Positions 51,940-63,439 are shown, numbered from the stretch's first letter. The stretch is 64,000 nt of DNA from Bimastos eiseni (GCA_959347315.1 OY365806.1:38529439-38593438), one strand, 5' to 3'. Notes: generated from the sequence alone by a model not told the origin. Numbers and translations: made by a program.

Positions 51940-54230
51940 AAAGCCAAGCCTATTCACGAGCGCTGCGTCAAATCAATTGGCTGTCCAAGCGGTAGTCCAA
52001 AACGGGCAGAGTCCGGTTTCCGGAGGGTCAGAGGAGGCATAGTAGCTGCTTAGGGGATGTCTCTTTGATCGAGGATTGGAGGGTGGATGATCAAACGAGT
52101 GTGGGTAAGAGTTCTTGAAAAGGTTAGACTTGAGCCTCGAATGAAAAGCCGATGGGTGATGAATAGAGGAGCATGAGATTGATGTTAGTGGATGCTAGAC
52201 AATGATTGTGGAGGAGCCGTCCCAGAGACGTGTTGCGGTGATGGAAATGGCTGGATTGGAGAATTTAAGAGTGGTGACTGTTGGTCAAGTAAAAGTGAGA
52301 TAGAATGACGACCGGGTAGAACGGGTTGACAGGATGGCGAAGAGTTCGTGAAGATATTTAGGCTGGGAGTATTGTAGGGAGTTGTAGGTTAGTAGTAGAA
52401 CTTTGAAATGGATGCGCTCTAGTATTTTTTAGCCAATGGAGTGATTTGATGATCGGAGTAATGTGATGCTGCTTGAGTGTTCTGGTGAAGACTCTGGCTA
52501 GTGAGTTTTGGATATGTTGTAGACGCTTGAGTTGGGTGGGTTCAAGCTTGAAGAAGAGGGAGTTGCAATAATCGAGCTTTTAGTGGACAATGGAGGTAAT
52601 AATTGACGTCAAATTTGAAATCGAGCGTGGGCCTGATGTGGCGGAGGCCACGAATCACCCACGAATGCGGCTTGTTGCTAGACATCAGAAATTCTGTTTT
52701 AACCATAAATGAAAGAGAATTCATATGTCATTGTCATCGATATTTGTGTTGTTATTAATCTAATCTTGGCCTAAACGTTTGCGCATAGAACATGATATGT
52801 TTAATTTTTAACGAGTGTTCCGCCAAATAGATTAAGAACAAAAGGGTTTCACGGCCAAATTAGATTGTTAACGCCGAGTTAGTGGATAGGTGGATTCAAG
52901 GGTCAGGGATCTTTCTTAGTTGTTCAGCAAGGTCTATAAATGATGAATTCGATTTTTAAAGGGTTTAGACTGAGGAAGCTAGACGACATGCATTGGGAGA
53001 TTAGATTAATCACATCGAGTAGCGGGCGATGGAGGTGGGAAATGAGCTTGGTGATAATGCTATGTAGAGTTGGGTGTCATCTGCGTACAGGTGGTAGTTA
53101 TAAGAGAAGGGTTTCGTCAGATGATTTGATGGTTTGGCATACAGGATGACGAGGAGTGGACCCAGGACGAAGCCTTGAGAGACACCATGTGTGGATGGAA
53201 GCCGTTGGGAACATTGGTTGGAGGCTTTGACGGATAAGGATCTCAAAGACAAGTACGATTTGAACCAGAAAAGAGCAGTGCCAGAGACGCCAAACCAAGA
53301 AGACAGTCTATTTAAAAGAAGGTTGTGGTCAATTGTATCGAATGCCGCGAAGATGTCAAAGATACATAGGCACGAGGCTTGCTGGTGGCTGACGGCATAG
53401 ACACGCTTGTTGTTTAGCGAAGTAAGTAGAGTTTCAGTGGAGTGGAGTTTAGTGAAGCCAGATTGGTGGAAGTTGAGGAGTGAATTCGAGGAGAGATAGT
53501 CATTGAGCCGGGTGAGGACGATTCTTTCAGATAATTTGGCTAGAAGGGAGATATAGGAGATCGGACGGTAGCTAGCCGGTTCTCCTTGTCAAGACTTGCT
53601 TCTTTGAGCAGGGGTTAAGACGAGACAGTGTTTACTTACCATAGGGAAATTGCCAGTAGAAAGCTAGAGATTGCTGATCTGAGTGATTACAGGATTCAGG
53701 ATCGAGGCACGGTCCTTTAGGAGAGATGTTAGGATGGGATCAAGTTCGAATTGCTTGTTGGGAAGAGAGTTCAACAGGAATTCCATTTCAGCAGCAGGAG
53801 AGAGAAATGAGAGTGATGATTAAGGGGAAGGAGGAGTAAGGTTGGGAAAGGGCAGTGGAACAGTGCTGCAGAAGTTGGAGGCTAGAAGAAATTGTAGTGT
53901 GAAACGAAGTGATGAGATTTTGTCTGAGAATAATAATTGAAAATAAAGGTATCAATTTTTGGTTGAAACGGAATGGAGCTGAGAAGTGGGAACGGAGACT
54001 TACAGTGAAGAAGGAAAATTGCTGCTCTCCAGAGATGTCTTGGATTGGATGTGGTGGGGGGGGATAAGTGAGGAGTGATATTTTTTTCTTAGCAGCAGCA
54101 ATTAAAGTTTGGTGTCGATTTGTGACTGATTTCAAGGCAGTGAGTGCCTTCGCTTTTGATGTGTGGTCAATGGCGCCCGTGTAGGTGTGCTCGAGGCACC
54201 GTCGGAAGGTTTTAAAGGCTTGGATTTATG
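51940..54230 (-). mobile_element. L2/CR1-like LINE, RT and 3' part, minus strand
   Basis: Minus-strand blocks in order: a linker (SKAKALTALKSVTNRHQTLI near 54100), the run-in to RT (LPNKQFELDPILTSLLKD, 53750), ASYRPISYISLLAKLSERIV (53570), LNDYLSSNSLLNFHQSGF (53490), a block with FDIFAAFDTIDHNLLLNRL (53350, motif A), STHGVSQGFVLGPLL (53180, motif B) and YNYHLYADDTQLYIA (53095, catalytic YADD intact). Then follow KTEFLMSSNKPHSW (52690), the post-palm block near 52580-52520 and the C-terminal FHSRLKSNLFKNSYPHSF (52120). Frame changes and stops mark it as a dead copy. No endonuclease was seen, so it is 5'-truncated. Confidence 0.8.
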
Positions 54231-54234
54231 AAGC

Positions 54235-55665
54235 AAACTAATGGTGTTTCATTTCTGAACTTTGTTTGGTGATGAGCGGTGCATGGATGTCGAGAAGTTT
54301 AGAGAGTGTGGAGTTAACATTGCTGTTTCTCACTTACCTTGTTTTAACTTGTCTTCAGGAAAATGGCAAAAGAGCAAAGGAAAACGCGAAGTAGAAAGTA
54401 AAGAAAAGACGAAAATCGAGCGGAAGGAAAGAAGAAAATGAAAAGGACGAAAATATAGATATAGAGGATTACGAAGCGATGAAGCGCAGAACGGACACAT
54501 CAGCAAAATCTCGATCCAGTGGCTAACAGATATGGTTGCGTTATTTCTACAATTTGCTGAAAATGAGCAACACATAGAACATCAGATTTAAAATCCTGTC
54601 CTCAGACCTCTCTGGTTGTCTGAAATCAGGACTAGGCCTACTTCAAAACTACTATCGTTTTAGAAAATCATTAACTACTTTCGTTTTTCGTTTCCATTTT
54701 GCTCTTCAATCTAGGATTATGTTTTTGTTTCACCGATAAAACTTATCATCATTGTTGTGTTCTAGCTCTTGTTCGCGCGAAATTAGGTTTTAGTAATCGT
54801 CATTTGAGAAAGATTAAAAATAAGACGGATCAAAATATGCAGGCGTGAGGCACATGGAGGAAACGAGGAAGACGAAGACAAAGCAGACGAAAAATATGAG
54901 AAATAGGAAACGATGGGATGGGCCCTAAGGAATGTAAAAAAAAGTTTTTAATAAAAATCAATCGCGTAATAGGAAGACGAAAACGAAGACGAAAACGAAA
55001 ATAATTGAAGGAAAAAAGAGCTGAAAGCTGGCTGCGATAGATAGGGAGGAATGGACAGGAACGGTGAAGGTGAAAGGTAATAGAAGACACAAGTGATCTT
55101 GAGGAATGTGTGTTCGTGGTGTCAATAAGACGGTAAAGCGTTGCATTAATTTCATTTTTGTATTGTAACTGAAGCGCAAAGGATTCTTAAATCAATGAAG
55201 GCATTGTATGGTTGACGAAATACTACCACGAACCATCTTTATTTATAGAAAACAAAGAAAACTTACGCATTACAAAATTATAACAGAATATGACAAACAA
55301 ACCGTGAGTAGAAATAGTGTGTAGGGGTCCCTGAAGGGATCGAATGATCCCGCTAGCTATGGGCTCCTATAGGTGCAGCTGTAGTAGTGCTAATACATCA
55401 AAACAGGACGGCCTTAGACAGAACAGTATGCAATAACAACTACGAAATTAGAGGAATGATTACTCACAACAGGTTCCAGTCTTCATCGTAATATATCAGT
55501 GCTACTGCTTTCGCAGTTCGCAGATCTAGCACCAGACCAATTAGGCGATGGTCACAAATAAGCAGGCAAGACATGCGATGCGAATGCATCGAGCAATCAT
55601 TTGAGCAATTAGGTTTTTGTCAGAGCAAGTGATTTGACTTGCCTTTGGATTGGGACAGCATAAGG
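54235..55665. other. No gene recognised; purine-rich stretches
   Basis: The plus strand is rich in aagacgaaaa/gaaggaa words at 54360-54500 and 54840-55060 without a clear period. Frames here give Arg/Lys-rich pieces with many stops. No mobile-element protein was recognised; I cannot exclude a decayed relative of the purine-rich repeat at 21655-24240. Confidence 0.35.
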
Positions 55666-55979
55666 GCCACGAGCAGAGGTGTAACAAGGTTTTGAAAAGT
55701 GAGGGGGCATAATTTTAAAAATATTGCGCGAAGCGCCAGATAATTTTTTTGCCCTCCCACTTTTTGAGTTTTGCTTCCCCCCAGAAATTTGAAAAATGGG
55801 GGGCACAAATTATCTTAACAAAAGTAATCTTAAAAATCCATTGGATAAACATACAAAGAACCGATTTGGGGGTACATGGGGGGGGGCACTGAGCACTAAA
55901 ACTGCCCCCCCCCCGTTTGAAAACTGGGGGGCCGGTGTCCCTCTGCCCCCCCCCCGCTTGTTACACCCCTGGCCACGAG
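55666..55979. mobile_element. hAT-type MITE, copy 2, with 8-bp target duplication
   Basis: The element is 55674-55971 (298 bp) in the inverse orientation to copy 1. It starts cagaggtgtaacaag and ends cttgttacacccctg, and is flanked by gccacgag at 55666-55673 and 55972-55979, a perfect 8-bp duplication. Internal C and G runs are longer or shorter than in copy 1. Confidence 0.92.
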
Positions 55980-56489
55980 AAGCTAGCTCATTTTCATGCA
56001 GGTCAGAAGTATAATACGCGAATATAACTATTAACACTGGCATTTTATCATTCTGGTTTTGAAGGTTTATAGCACAGAGGCTAAAACGGACATAGGTCTG
56101 CGCACGAGAGGATTGGCTGGAGAAGAAATAGTGTCGTCTGCATTGACGAGATTATCTGCATCCAAAGTTGGAGCATGCGCTTCGGCGCCTAGGCTCCTAG
56201 GGGTCCTGGGACCCCCAGTTTTGGAGGCTGGGGTCAAGCAATGGTACAGGACCCCCACTTTCTCTAACAATATTTAGCGTATTTTGCCATTGGCCTAATC
56301 TAGTCATCTGTATGAAGACTATAGCCTAACAAGTCAAATTAATTTGAATTCATGGCTTGTTGTTAGCCTCGCGCAATCACTTCAAAGCCTACAACAGTTA
56401 CTAACACTAACTTACATGCTATGAGACTCATAATAATTATGCATATTATGAATGAAGTTTGTACTTAATTCAATGTAGGCCCTAAATTG

Positions 56490-56935
56490 TCTTCATTACA
56501 ATCCTACCTAGAAGTAGTGGCAGAACACTTCGGCACTGACCTAGACCAAAGTCGTCTTGAAGTACAGTTGAACATGTTATCATCTGTTTTTAATGTGGGT
56601 ACAATAGAGAATCCAGAAGTTGAGAGCCTATAGGATGTTATTAATGAACTACAAAAAATTAGGAGACGATCGTCACATATTTTCTTAAGTAAATCTGGGT
56701 GCAGAGATTGCTACTGACAATTCCTGTTTCTAGCGTGACAGCCGAACGCAGCTTTTCGGCTCTTCGTCGACTAAAGTTTTTTTTACAAGATCGACGATGT
56801 CCGCAGCGCAATTAAATCGCGTTGCTGTTTTACATATTCATAGTGAATTGACGGCAAAAGTGTCGGCTATTGACATTGGCACTAAGTTTGCTGCTGGGCA
56901 TGAATCCAGGCGTGCAATGTTTGGTGATTTTTGAG
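56490..56935 (+). pseudogene. hAT transposase C-terminal dimerisation domain
   Basis: Plus-strand frames give a diverged N-terminal lead (LEVVAEHFGTDLDQSRLEVQ) and then the diagnostic block LLLTIPVSSVTAERSFSAL (56709) followed, after a 1-base frame change at about 56795, by LNRVAVLHIHSEL and a tail ending RRAMFGDF at a stop. This is the hAT C-terminal dimer domain of the TTF/ZMYM-associated kind. The catalytic core is absent. It differs from the relic at 1977-2340 in sequence, so they are separate families. Confidence 0.8.
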
Positions 56936-56944
56936 TAGGCCTAT

Positions 56945-57825
56945 TATCAACTCAGAAGATAATAAACTATTAAGCCATAATTAAGCATCGATCTGTAACC
57001 ATGCGATATTCATCTGATTATTATAATCTTAACTGCAATAGTCTAAATCTGAACATTAATAACATTTAATCTTCATGAACAATGATTACCCATACTATAT
57101 ATAAATCTATCTTTATGGACAATTAGCTCAAGGTCTATAAGACAGTCCTTTATGAATTAGTATATTATGTCATTCCATCTGCCAATCATTATTAGAGCTC
57201 CAGTTATTACAATAGTCATTATCTTCTCATTGGCCGACACTTACGTAGCGCTGAGTTACCTACTAGCTCGTACGAAGCGCTAGCCTAACTAGGGGATATT
57301 TAAGTGTATAAGGGGTTGGAAGAAGCGGTTGGTTGGTCAGAGAAGATCTGGAGAGGATCGTTGGGAGAAGTCGGAAGAGATTAGCTGTGACAAGAAACTC
57401 GATGTTAGATTTTTCCGGTAAGACTAAACTCCTCTAGCGCCGATTTCATTATCCACAGTTTCATACATATCACGTTCAACATGAGTCATGTTATATGTTT
57501 AGTGTAGTCTTCGTATAATTGTAATCGCCTAGCTAGACATTCATTAAACTGATAATCATTCTACCAAATCGTGTCTATTTTTATTCCCCATCTACGAACT
57601 TCTTTAGCATCGGTGGGTAAACTTCAACTAACTGGTCCCTCTGCTTGTTAACGGCAGATCACAAAGACCGGTTTAGATCGTTGCTATTGGCCACATAAGT
57701 TGTTTCAATTATAAGCAATGGCCCAATGAACGAATAGTCAGTTTATGACAGTCTACAAATTCCACAATAGAAAACCTGTATCAATTTTATAAAATTTTGA
57801 TTTAGGTCTGTATTATGCTACGTCC
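56945..57825. other. No gene; possible LTR-like piece at 57290-57600
   Basis: The stretch ggggatatttaagtgtataa followed by about 60 bp rich in ggaag/gagaag, and ending in an AT-rich part with ttcattaaac, has the look of an LTR core promoter and R region. No second copy or TG/CA ends could be fixed. The rest is AT-rich unique DNA. Confidence 0.3.
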
Positions 57826-57828
57826 TAT

Positions 57829-59376
57829 GGGGCCGTTCACATATTATATAATGCATGAAATCTCAATTTTTGACCCACCCCTACCCCTAATAAGGGGCCA
57901 TCCATAAAGTACGTCACGCTATTTTTGACCATTTTTAACCCCCCCCCCCGCTCCCTCTGTCACAAACTGTCACAAATCTCGGACCCCTCCCCCCTAAAGT
58001 ACGTCACACTTTCGAACAATTTTTTTATAAAATTAACACCTAATTAAAATTTAATCTAAAACACACTTCACTATTAAACTGTATTAAAATATAAAATTTC
58101 CACTTAAAAGAACTATCACATTATTAAAATGACTTGGTAGAATAGTCAATTGTCAACAGTTGTCACAGTTATTCATTGAAGAAACAGTAACTCAATCTAG
58201 ATTGAATTTGAAAACAAAAATTGCAAAAATTAGACTAGACAATTATATAATACACATCATTTATCTGCTGCTTTTTCATTTACAATAGGTGAGGTCAAGT
58301 TTTAGATAATCTTCCGATTATGCAATCTTTTTACACAGGATAAGAAGTAGATTAGCGAAACTTGACCTCACCCAGTGATTAAATAATAAAAAGGAAACAA
58401 AACAGGCTTTTATGACTCTAGGGTTGTAACAGCGGGCAGTATGAATATTTATCCATGTGTTAACCTCTAATAAAAACGAAATTATAATTTAGATTTTCTT
58501 TCATCCCTTTACTAACTAAAAAATGGAACAGTCCAAATTCAAATGTTTCACAAAATTTTTGAAAATTATTTTTAAAGCTATTAAATTCTACTAAAAATAT
58601 ATTAAAAAAATTATAAATAATATTATTTTTTTTAATGTGTGACGTCACACATGGCCTGACCCCCCCCCTCCTTCCTGTCACAAACTGTCACACTTTCTTA
58701 CACCCCCTCCCCCTGGAGCGTGACGTACTTTATGGACGGCCCCTTACGTTATATAACAGCAGCTGTGACCCACCCACCCCTATATTATGTAACAGATATA
58801 CACTATCTGGTATTTATCGACAGGTTCGCGGTACAACTCTACCTATTTAATAGCGTATGATACAGAGTGTATACTACAACTACAATTGGGTATTTAAACA
58901 AACATAAACTATTTACACATAAGTATAAAAAATAAAATCAAACATCTTGATAATACCTACCGAAATAATTAGGTCAAGTGAATTAATTTAAATTTAAACC
59001 AAAATCAAAACAAATCACAGAATTGAATTTAAGAGCGTTTAAAGCTATGCACAGGAAATTGTTAAAATTGTAAACAGCAAATTGTTGAAAGTGGATTTAT
59101 AAATAACAAGTAAGGTCGTCAATTCAATTCGCAAGGTGGCAGCTGATTCTGCCAGTTTTGGTTCACAACGTATTGTGAACTTCGATAAAACAACGAAGGT
59201 CCGTGGCACATGGAATTTCCTATTGGCAGGCAAACAGGCAAAATAGCATAAGCTGAAAAAATTTGTGTTATATACCAAGACCTTCAACCTACCCCCCCCC
59301 TTGCACAATATAACGCTAACAAAAGAGGAAGCCACCCACCTACCCCTTGAGCGTTATATAATATGTGAACGGTCCC
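57829..59376. mobile_element. Outer MITE with GGGGCCGTTCACATATTATA termini
   Basis: The left end ggggccgttcacatattata (57829) matches the inverse right end (tataatatgtgaacggtccc, 59357-59376), with the repeats extending to about 28 bp. Inside lies a second MITE (57891-58746). Without the insert the element would be about 690 bp. Internal gacccaccc and gttatataa words recur in both halves. No transposase. Confidence 0.8.
57891..58746. mobile_element. Inner MITE with AAGGGGCCATCCATAAAGTA termini
   Basis: Ends are taaggggccatccataaagt and the inverse actttatggacggcccctta, continuing to acgtcacgc / gcgtgacgt, about 27 bp with one mismatch. The flanking TA on both sides fits a Tc1/mariner-type TA duplication. 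The element also has an inner pair of tgtcacaaactgtcaca blocks near each end. It sits inside the outer MITE, so it inserted later. Confidence 0.85.
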
Positions 59377-59379
59377 TAT

Positions 59380-60485
59380 CAAGAATTTGTTGTGATTAAT
59401 TTTAAGTAAATAGTTTAATGCGTGAATCAGTTTCTTAAAATTCACATGTTTCACTTTCATGATTGTTCATCCATAATTCTACAAGTTCAATGCAAGTGTT
59501 AAGTTTAACAAATTCATTAGATTATTTAATATTTGCTTAGGCCTATATCGTCACGATTTTTCTCATTTTAAATCTGCCTGTGATAGAAACATGCATTCTT
59601 ATCAATTTGTTCACCAAACTTATGTTAGTTTTGTGACGTTGACCCGACTTTTGTCTTCGTGACCCCAAAGTGGGAGTGTCACAGTAACAAAAATGTGGGT
59701 CAAGTTTAACAACTCAGATTATATTGACCGCCCACTTTTTGACCCAGGTCTGAGCGCCATCGTTGGAGCCGACGGTTTTGCTACGTTGACAGAAAAGGGT
59801 AAAAGTGCATTTTAGCGTATTAAATGATTTCACAGTTCATATCGTATATATTAGCGTATTTATTTATTTTGTTGATTATATCGTGTACTTTAGCGCAGCA
59901 TGTATTTCAGTCAGTGAATTGGTGCGAATGGATGTCCAACTGGCAATTGTACATATGTAGCTTTAATTTAACATGTAGTTCACTTTCCCGACATGCCAAG
60001 TTAACTGTATTTTAATTGTACGTCAAGGCTTTTCATTTTATTATATGAAAGTTTAAAATGCTGTGAACGTAGAAAACGATTTTTTATTAAGGAATATGAA
60101 ACGCAAAAAATAATTTTTACATAGCCCTAATGGTTTTGTAGACTCCATGTTGTTGCTTGACATGATTTTACTCTATAGGTTTAAGCTATGAGTTACCTTC
60201 TGTACTAGCATTGTATTATATTGTATTGTACTTATGTATTTGCAGAAAGTGACTATATAGTGTACAGTTCTGTCAGTACGCGATATACAGGTTCATTGAG
60301 TTTGCCAGTATTTCGATTTACAAATGACAGTAGGCCTACCTTATGGAAATTATTATTACCTGTTACTTACATTTTATACTTGCATTACGTCTTTCTGTGA
60401 TGTTTGATGCTCGTTTTGTACAATTTGTCAATTGTTAGTTCCTATTAGTATGCCTATATACTTGAGCTAAATGTTCAGACTGCGA
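59380..60485. other. No gene recognised
   Basis: AT-rich DNA. A 63-codon frame at 59824-60015 has a hydrophobic start (YILAYLFILLIISC) but no other support. Two exact TAGGCCTA palindromes lie here (59538 and 60331). Confidence 0.35.
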
Positions 60486-60486
60486 T

Positions 60487-60542
60487 TTAATAGTTAAAAC
60501 GCAATATTACCATCATTATAATTATTATTATTATCATTATTA

Positions 60543-60579
<37 letters not shown>
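60487..60579. repeat. (ATT)n microsatellite interrupted by an insertion
   Basis: About 70 bp of near-pure att repeats end at 60579; the repeat resumes at 61561-61576. The 60580-61560 element therefore landed inside the microsatellite. Confidence 0.9.
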
Positions 60580-60580
<1 letters not shown>

Positions 60581-61560
60581 GTAACGGAACGGGGCCTATT
60601 CGACAGTGACCAGGATGACGACTTGCAGCCCCGTCCGATATGGGGGTAGTTAGTGCTGCAGTCCGCTGAGTAAGGCTTCAGTGGTTTGCTGAAGACTAAC
60701 CATTTAAGTTTTAAATAGCTCCTTTCTGGATGACGCTTGGAATAAGACACGCTTGTTCGATAATCTTCTTTTAATGTACAACGGAAAACAATACTTCTGT
60801 AGCGCCGATTCGGAAACAGTCCGTATCTCACTCCCTCAATACGCCCTACGTCGATAACTAACGAGTAATTGCAACGCTACGTCAATGGCTGACGGCGACT
60901 ACTATGCTACGTCAATGGCTGACGGCGACTATCGCAAATCTGCGACGACTATATCCACGACGACTATCGCAAGTCAAGACTCCTATTCGTGCTTCCTAGG
61001 AGCCGAGACTGCAAGGCCGAAGCCGAATCTACAAGGCTCCCCGATGACAATCTCCAGACGACGACGACGACCACGATCCTACGACGACTCTCCGATGACG
61101 ACTCTCTGATCCTTTTATACTAATTTGCCGTAGATAGTAGATGATACACAGTAGATAGGAGACAGTAGACAGTAGAGACTACACAGTAGATAGGATACAG
61201 TAGATAGTAGATATCTACAGTAGATAGTAGACAGTAGAGACTACACAGTGGATAGTAGAGAATACACAGTAGATAGGGTACAGTAGATAGTAGATATCTA
61301 CAGTAGATAGTAGATAGTAGACAGCAGAGACTACGCAGTGGATAGTAGAGAATACACAGTAGATAGGATACAGTAGATAGTAGATATCTACAGTAGATAG
61401 TAGATAGACTACAGTAGATAGTAGATATCTACAGTAGATAGTAGATAGGCGTATACAGCAGGTAGATACCACAGAAGAAAGAACACAGTAGACAGGCGTA
61501 CACAACAGGCAGACACTACAACAGGTCGACACCAGGTAGGCGTACCCCAGAACCGTTACA
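60580..61560. mobile_element. TGTAACGG...CCGTTACA element, possible solo LTR
   Basis: A 981-bp insertion with ends tgtaacgg and ccgttaca, inserted in the ATT microsatellite, so a target duplication cannot be told from the repeat. TG...CA ends without a long inverted repeat and with no coding sequence suggest a solo LTR; a short-TIR DNA element (Ginger-like) is the alternative. It contains tandem acgtcaatggctgacggcga units (60880-60940) and a minisatellite at 61120-61480. Confidence 0.6.
61120..61480. repeat. Minisatellite of agtagatagtagatatctac units
   Basis: Units mixing acagtagatag, tagatatctac and cagtagagactac repeat with a higher-order period of about 100-110 bp (61210-61310, 61315-61410). 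tagatatcta is itself a palindrome. It lies wholly within the 60580-61560 insertion. Confidence 0.85.
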
Positions 61561-61593
61561 TTATTATTATTATTATGAGTTGATTTCATCTAT

Positions 61594-61985
61594 TTAATGG
61601 TGATGTCGTCCGGAGTAGCCCTGCTCGTTGGACTCCTGAGCAGCGAAAGTTCCCTTGAAAGCAACTGCGTTGTAGCGTTGAATAATCATCGAGATGCGCT
61701 GGTAGAGAAAAGTCGTCTCCCTCTGCTCCCCAGTGACGGCGCTCAGTCTGTGTCCCAGTTCTGAAAGGAAGCTTTGGCCTTCGGAATTGATGGGGCCAAA
61801 GGTTTCGAATGCCACCGGTGTGAAGACGTAAGTGGAGGCTAGCTCGGCATATTTCTGAGTTTTGAGGTTCGCCGCCCTCTCGGCCGCAGCGCCCGCTCTT
61901 TGTGATGTTTCTGGCAGATACGACGTTGCCATTGTATCTGAGACTGTCGCGTCCCATAACAAACACCGCCCCGCCCGCCATGGTA
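61594..61985 (-). pseudogene. C-terminal domain of the unplaced RT family
   Basis: On the minus strand from 61962 the frame reads LWDATVSDTMATSYL, then AAAERAANLKTQKYAEL, TYVFTPVAFETFGPINSEG, SFLSELGHRLSAVTGEQRET and ISMIIQRYNAVAFKGTF, open for 122 codons. I recognise this as the last domain of the RT proteins whose earlier blocks lie degenerate at 15480-17250: W-D-(A/V)-T-V-x-D-T-L-A, V-A-x-E-T-(F/L)-G-P, F-L-x-x-L-G-x-R and Q-R-x-N-A-V. The domain has a restriction-nuclease-like spacing of acidic residues, but that is only a guess. Preserved frame suggests a relatively young insertion, truncated at 61985. Confidence 0.66.
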
Positions 61986-61994
61986 TATGAATGA

Positions 61995-62131
61995 GACCGT
62001 CTGTGGTGGAGTAGTAGTAGTAATAGTAGTAGGTGGAGTAGTAGTAGTGGTGGTAGTAGTAGGTGGTGGTGGAGTAGTACTAGTAGGAGTAGTAGGTGGA
62101 GTAGGTGGAACAGTAGTAGTAGGTGGAGGTG

Positions 62132-62164
<33 letters not shown>

Positions 62165-62210
62165 GAGTAGTAGGTGGAGTAGTAGTAATAGTAGTAGTAT
62201 TTTCCCGAGA
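61995..62210. repeat. (GTA/GTG)n trinucleotide tract
   Basis: Gtagta and gtaggtgga units on the plus strand for about 210 bp, next to the 5' truncation point of the RT fragment on the minus strand. Open frames on both strands here are repeat artefacts. Confidence 0.9.
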
Positions 62211-62750
62211 TAGTTCTGATCCCTCAGGTGATAAAAAATTGTCCGGAGACTGAAAAATTGGCTTATCTGGAACGGTTAGCTTATAATTATTATCATTATT
62301 AAATTTATTCATTTGTCATATATTTGCATCGTATCACACTGCTAGTCATTGCAGATTCTCGACCCATTGCGGAAGTTCATTACTTGACAAAAAATAGCGA
62401 AAGTTGGAAATGTTGGCTATTATATATATGTAGTCATTGCTATTGTTTTCTCTGTGTTAATCAGACTAGTCATTTTGCCAACTGCAAGGGATTTGAAACG
62501 CGAGAAGCAATTCGCGAATAAAATATTCATTATTAGGTATTTTTGCATAATTATATTTTCTACCACCTTTTTTTGACAAGTCGGACCCTGCACCCACGTG
62601 ACCACGTTCCACATAAACACCCTGCTAGCACTGTCGCTGTTGGCCCGCGACTGGCCGCGTCTGTTTATTAGTCAGGATGATTCATCACCTGCCTATATCG
62701 CAACTGGCCTGTAGGATATATATTCGAGGTCGTGCCACTATCTGCTACCT

Positions 62751-62975
62751 GTTAACCCAGGCGGTCCTTGCGCCTTTAAGCAAGGAAGGATACGTGCTAA
62801 CTCAGGCTGTCCTTGCGCCTTAAGCAAGGAAAGATACGTGTTAACTCAGGCAGTCCTTGCGCCTTTAAGCAAGGAAGGTTACGTGTTAACCACGGCGGTC
62901 CTTACGCATTTAAAACAAGATTGGATACCCGGATACCCTGGCGGTCCTTGTGCCATTAAAACAAGGAAAAATAGC
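62751..62975. repeat. Tandem repeat, five units of about 45 bp, each with a hairpin
   Basis: Units read ttaactcaggcggtccttgc, then gcctttaagcaaggaaggat and acgtg. gtcc occurs at 62764, 62809, 62853, 62898 and 62944. Each of the first three units holds ccttgc-(7-8 bases)-gcaagg, a 6-bp-stem hairpin; units 4 and 5 keep weaker pairs (gtcctt...acaag). Confidence 0.88.
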
Positions 62976-62979
62976 GCAA

Positions 62980-63430
62980 ACATGTAGAACATCAAGCTCT
63001 CTCTACCTGCCCTCTAATGGTTGCCATGGAAATTGCCTCATGAGTAATGGCCCATCAGTCCCGGCAGCAGAAATGGAGACCATGAAGGGGGCGAGACAAA
63101 TTAGACAACCATGCTAACGCCTGTCATGTTGTTGTCTTTCAGATTCCTTCAAGACCCGGACGACGAGAGACAACGCCAGCACAAGACATAACGACCGAAG
63201 AAACAATGAAAGGAAACCAGAAAACAAACACTCAACAATCATGTAAAAATTAGCCTAAAGACTATGAACCTTAATCATGTGAACCATATTGTATTCTGTA
63301 TGCACATAAGGGAGCCTGACGCGTATCATCCTTGTTATGGATGCGTCGTAAAATAAATTTACATCAGTCAGACTATCTATTACCTGTGGACCCAGTACTG
63401 CAGCTCTGCCGCACAAGTGTACGTATAGTA
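62980..63430. other. No gene recognised; possible LTR or transposon flank
   Basis: The strip carries aataaa at 63351 shortly after a tgtattctgtatgcacataa piece, and ends with cagtcagactatctattacc, which would fit the R/U5 part of an LTR, but no matching partner or TG/CA boundary was found. No coding sequence. Confidence 0.25.
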
Positions 63431-63439
63431 GCTCTCTGC

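Noticed and set aside
61839..62312. 157-codon minus-strand frame with Thr/Pro runs
   Set aside because: Made by the GTA/GTG microsatellite and by a wrong frame of the RT fragment.
62751..62975. CRISPR-like array
   Set aside because: The 45-bp units are repeated throughout, without variable spacers between conserved repeats.
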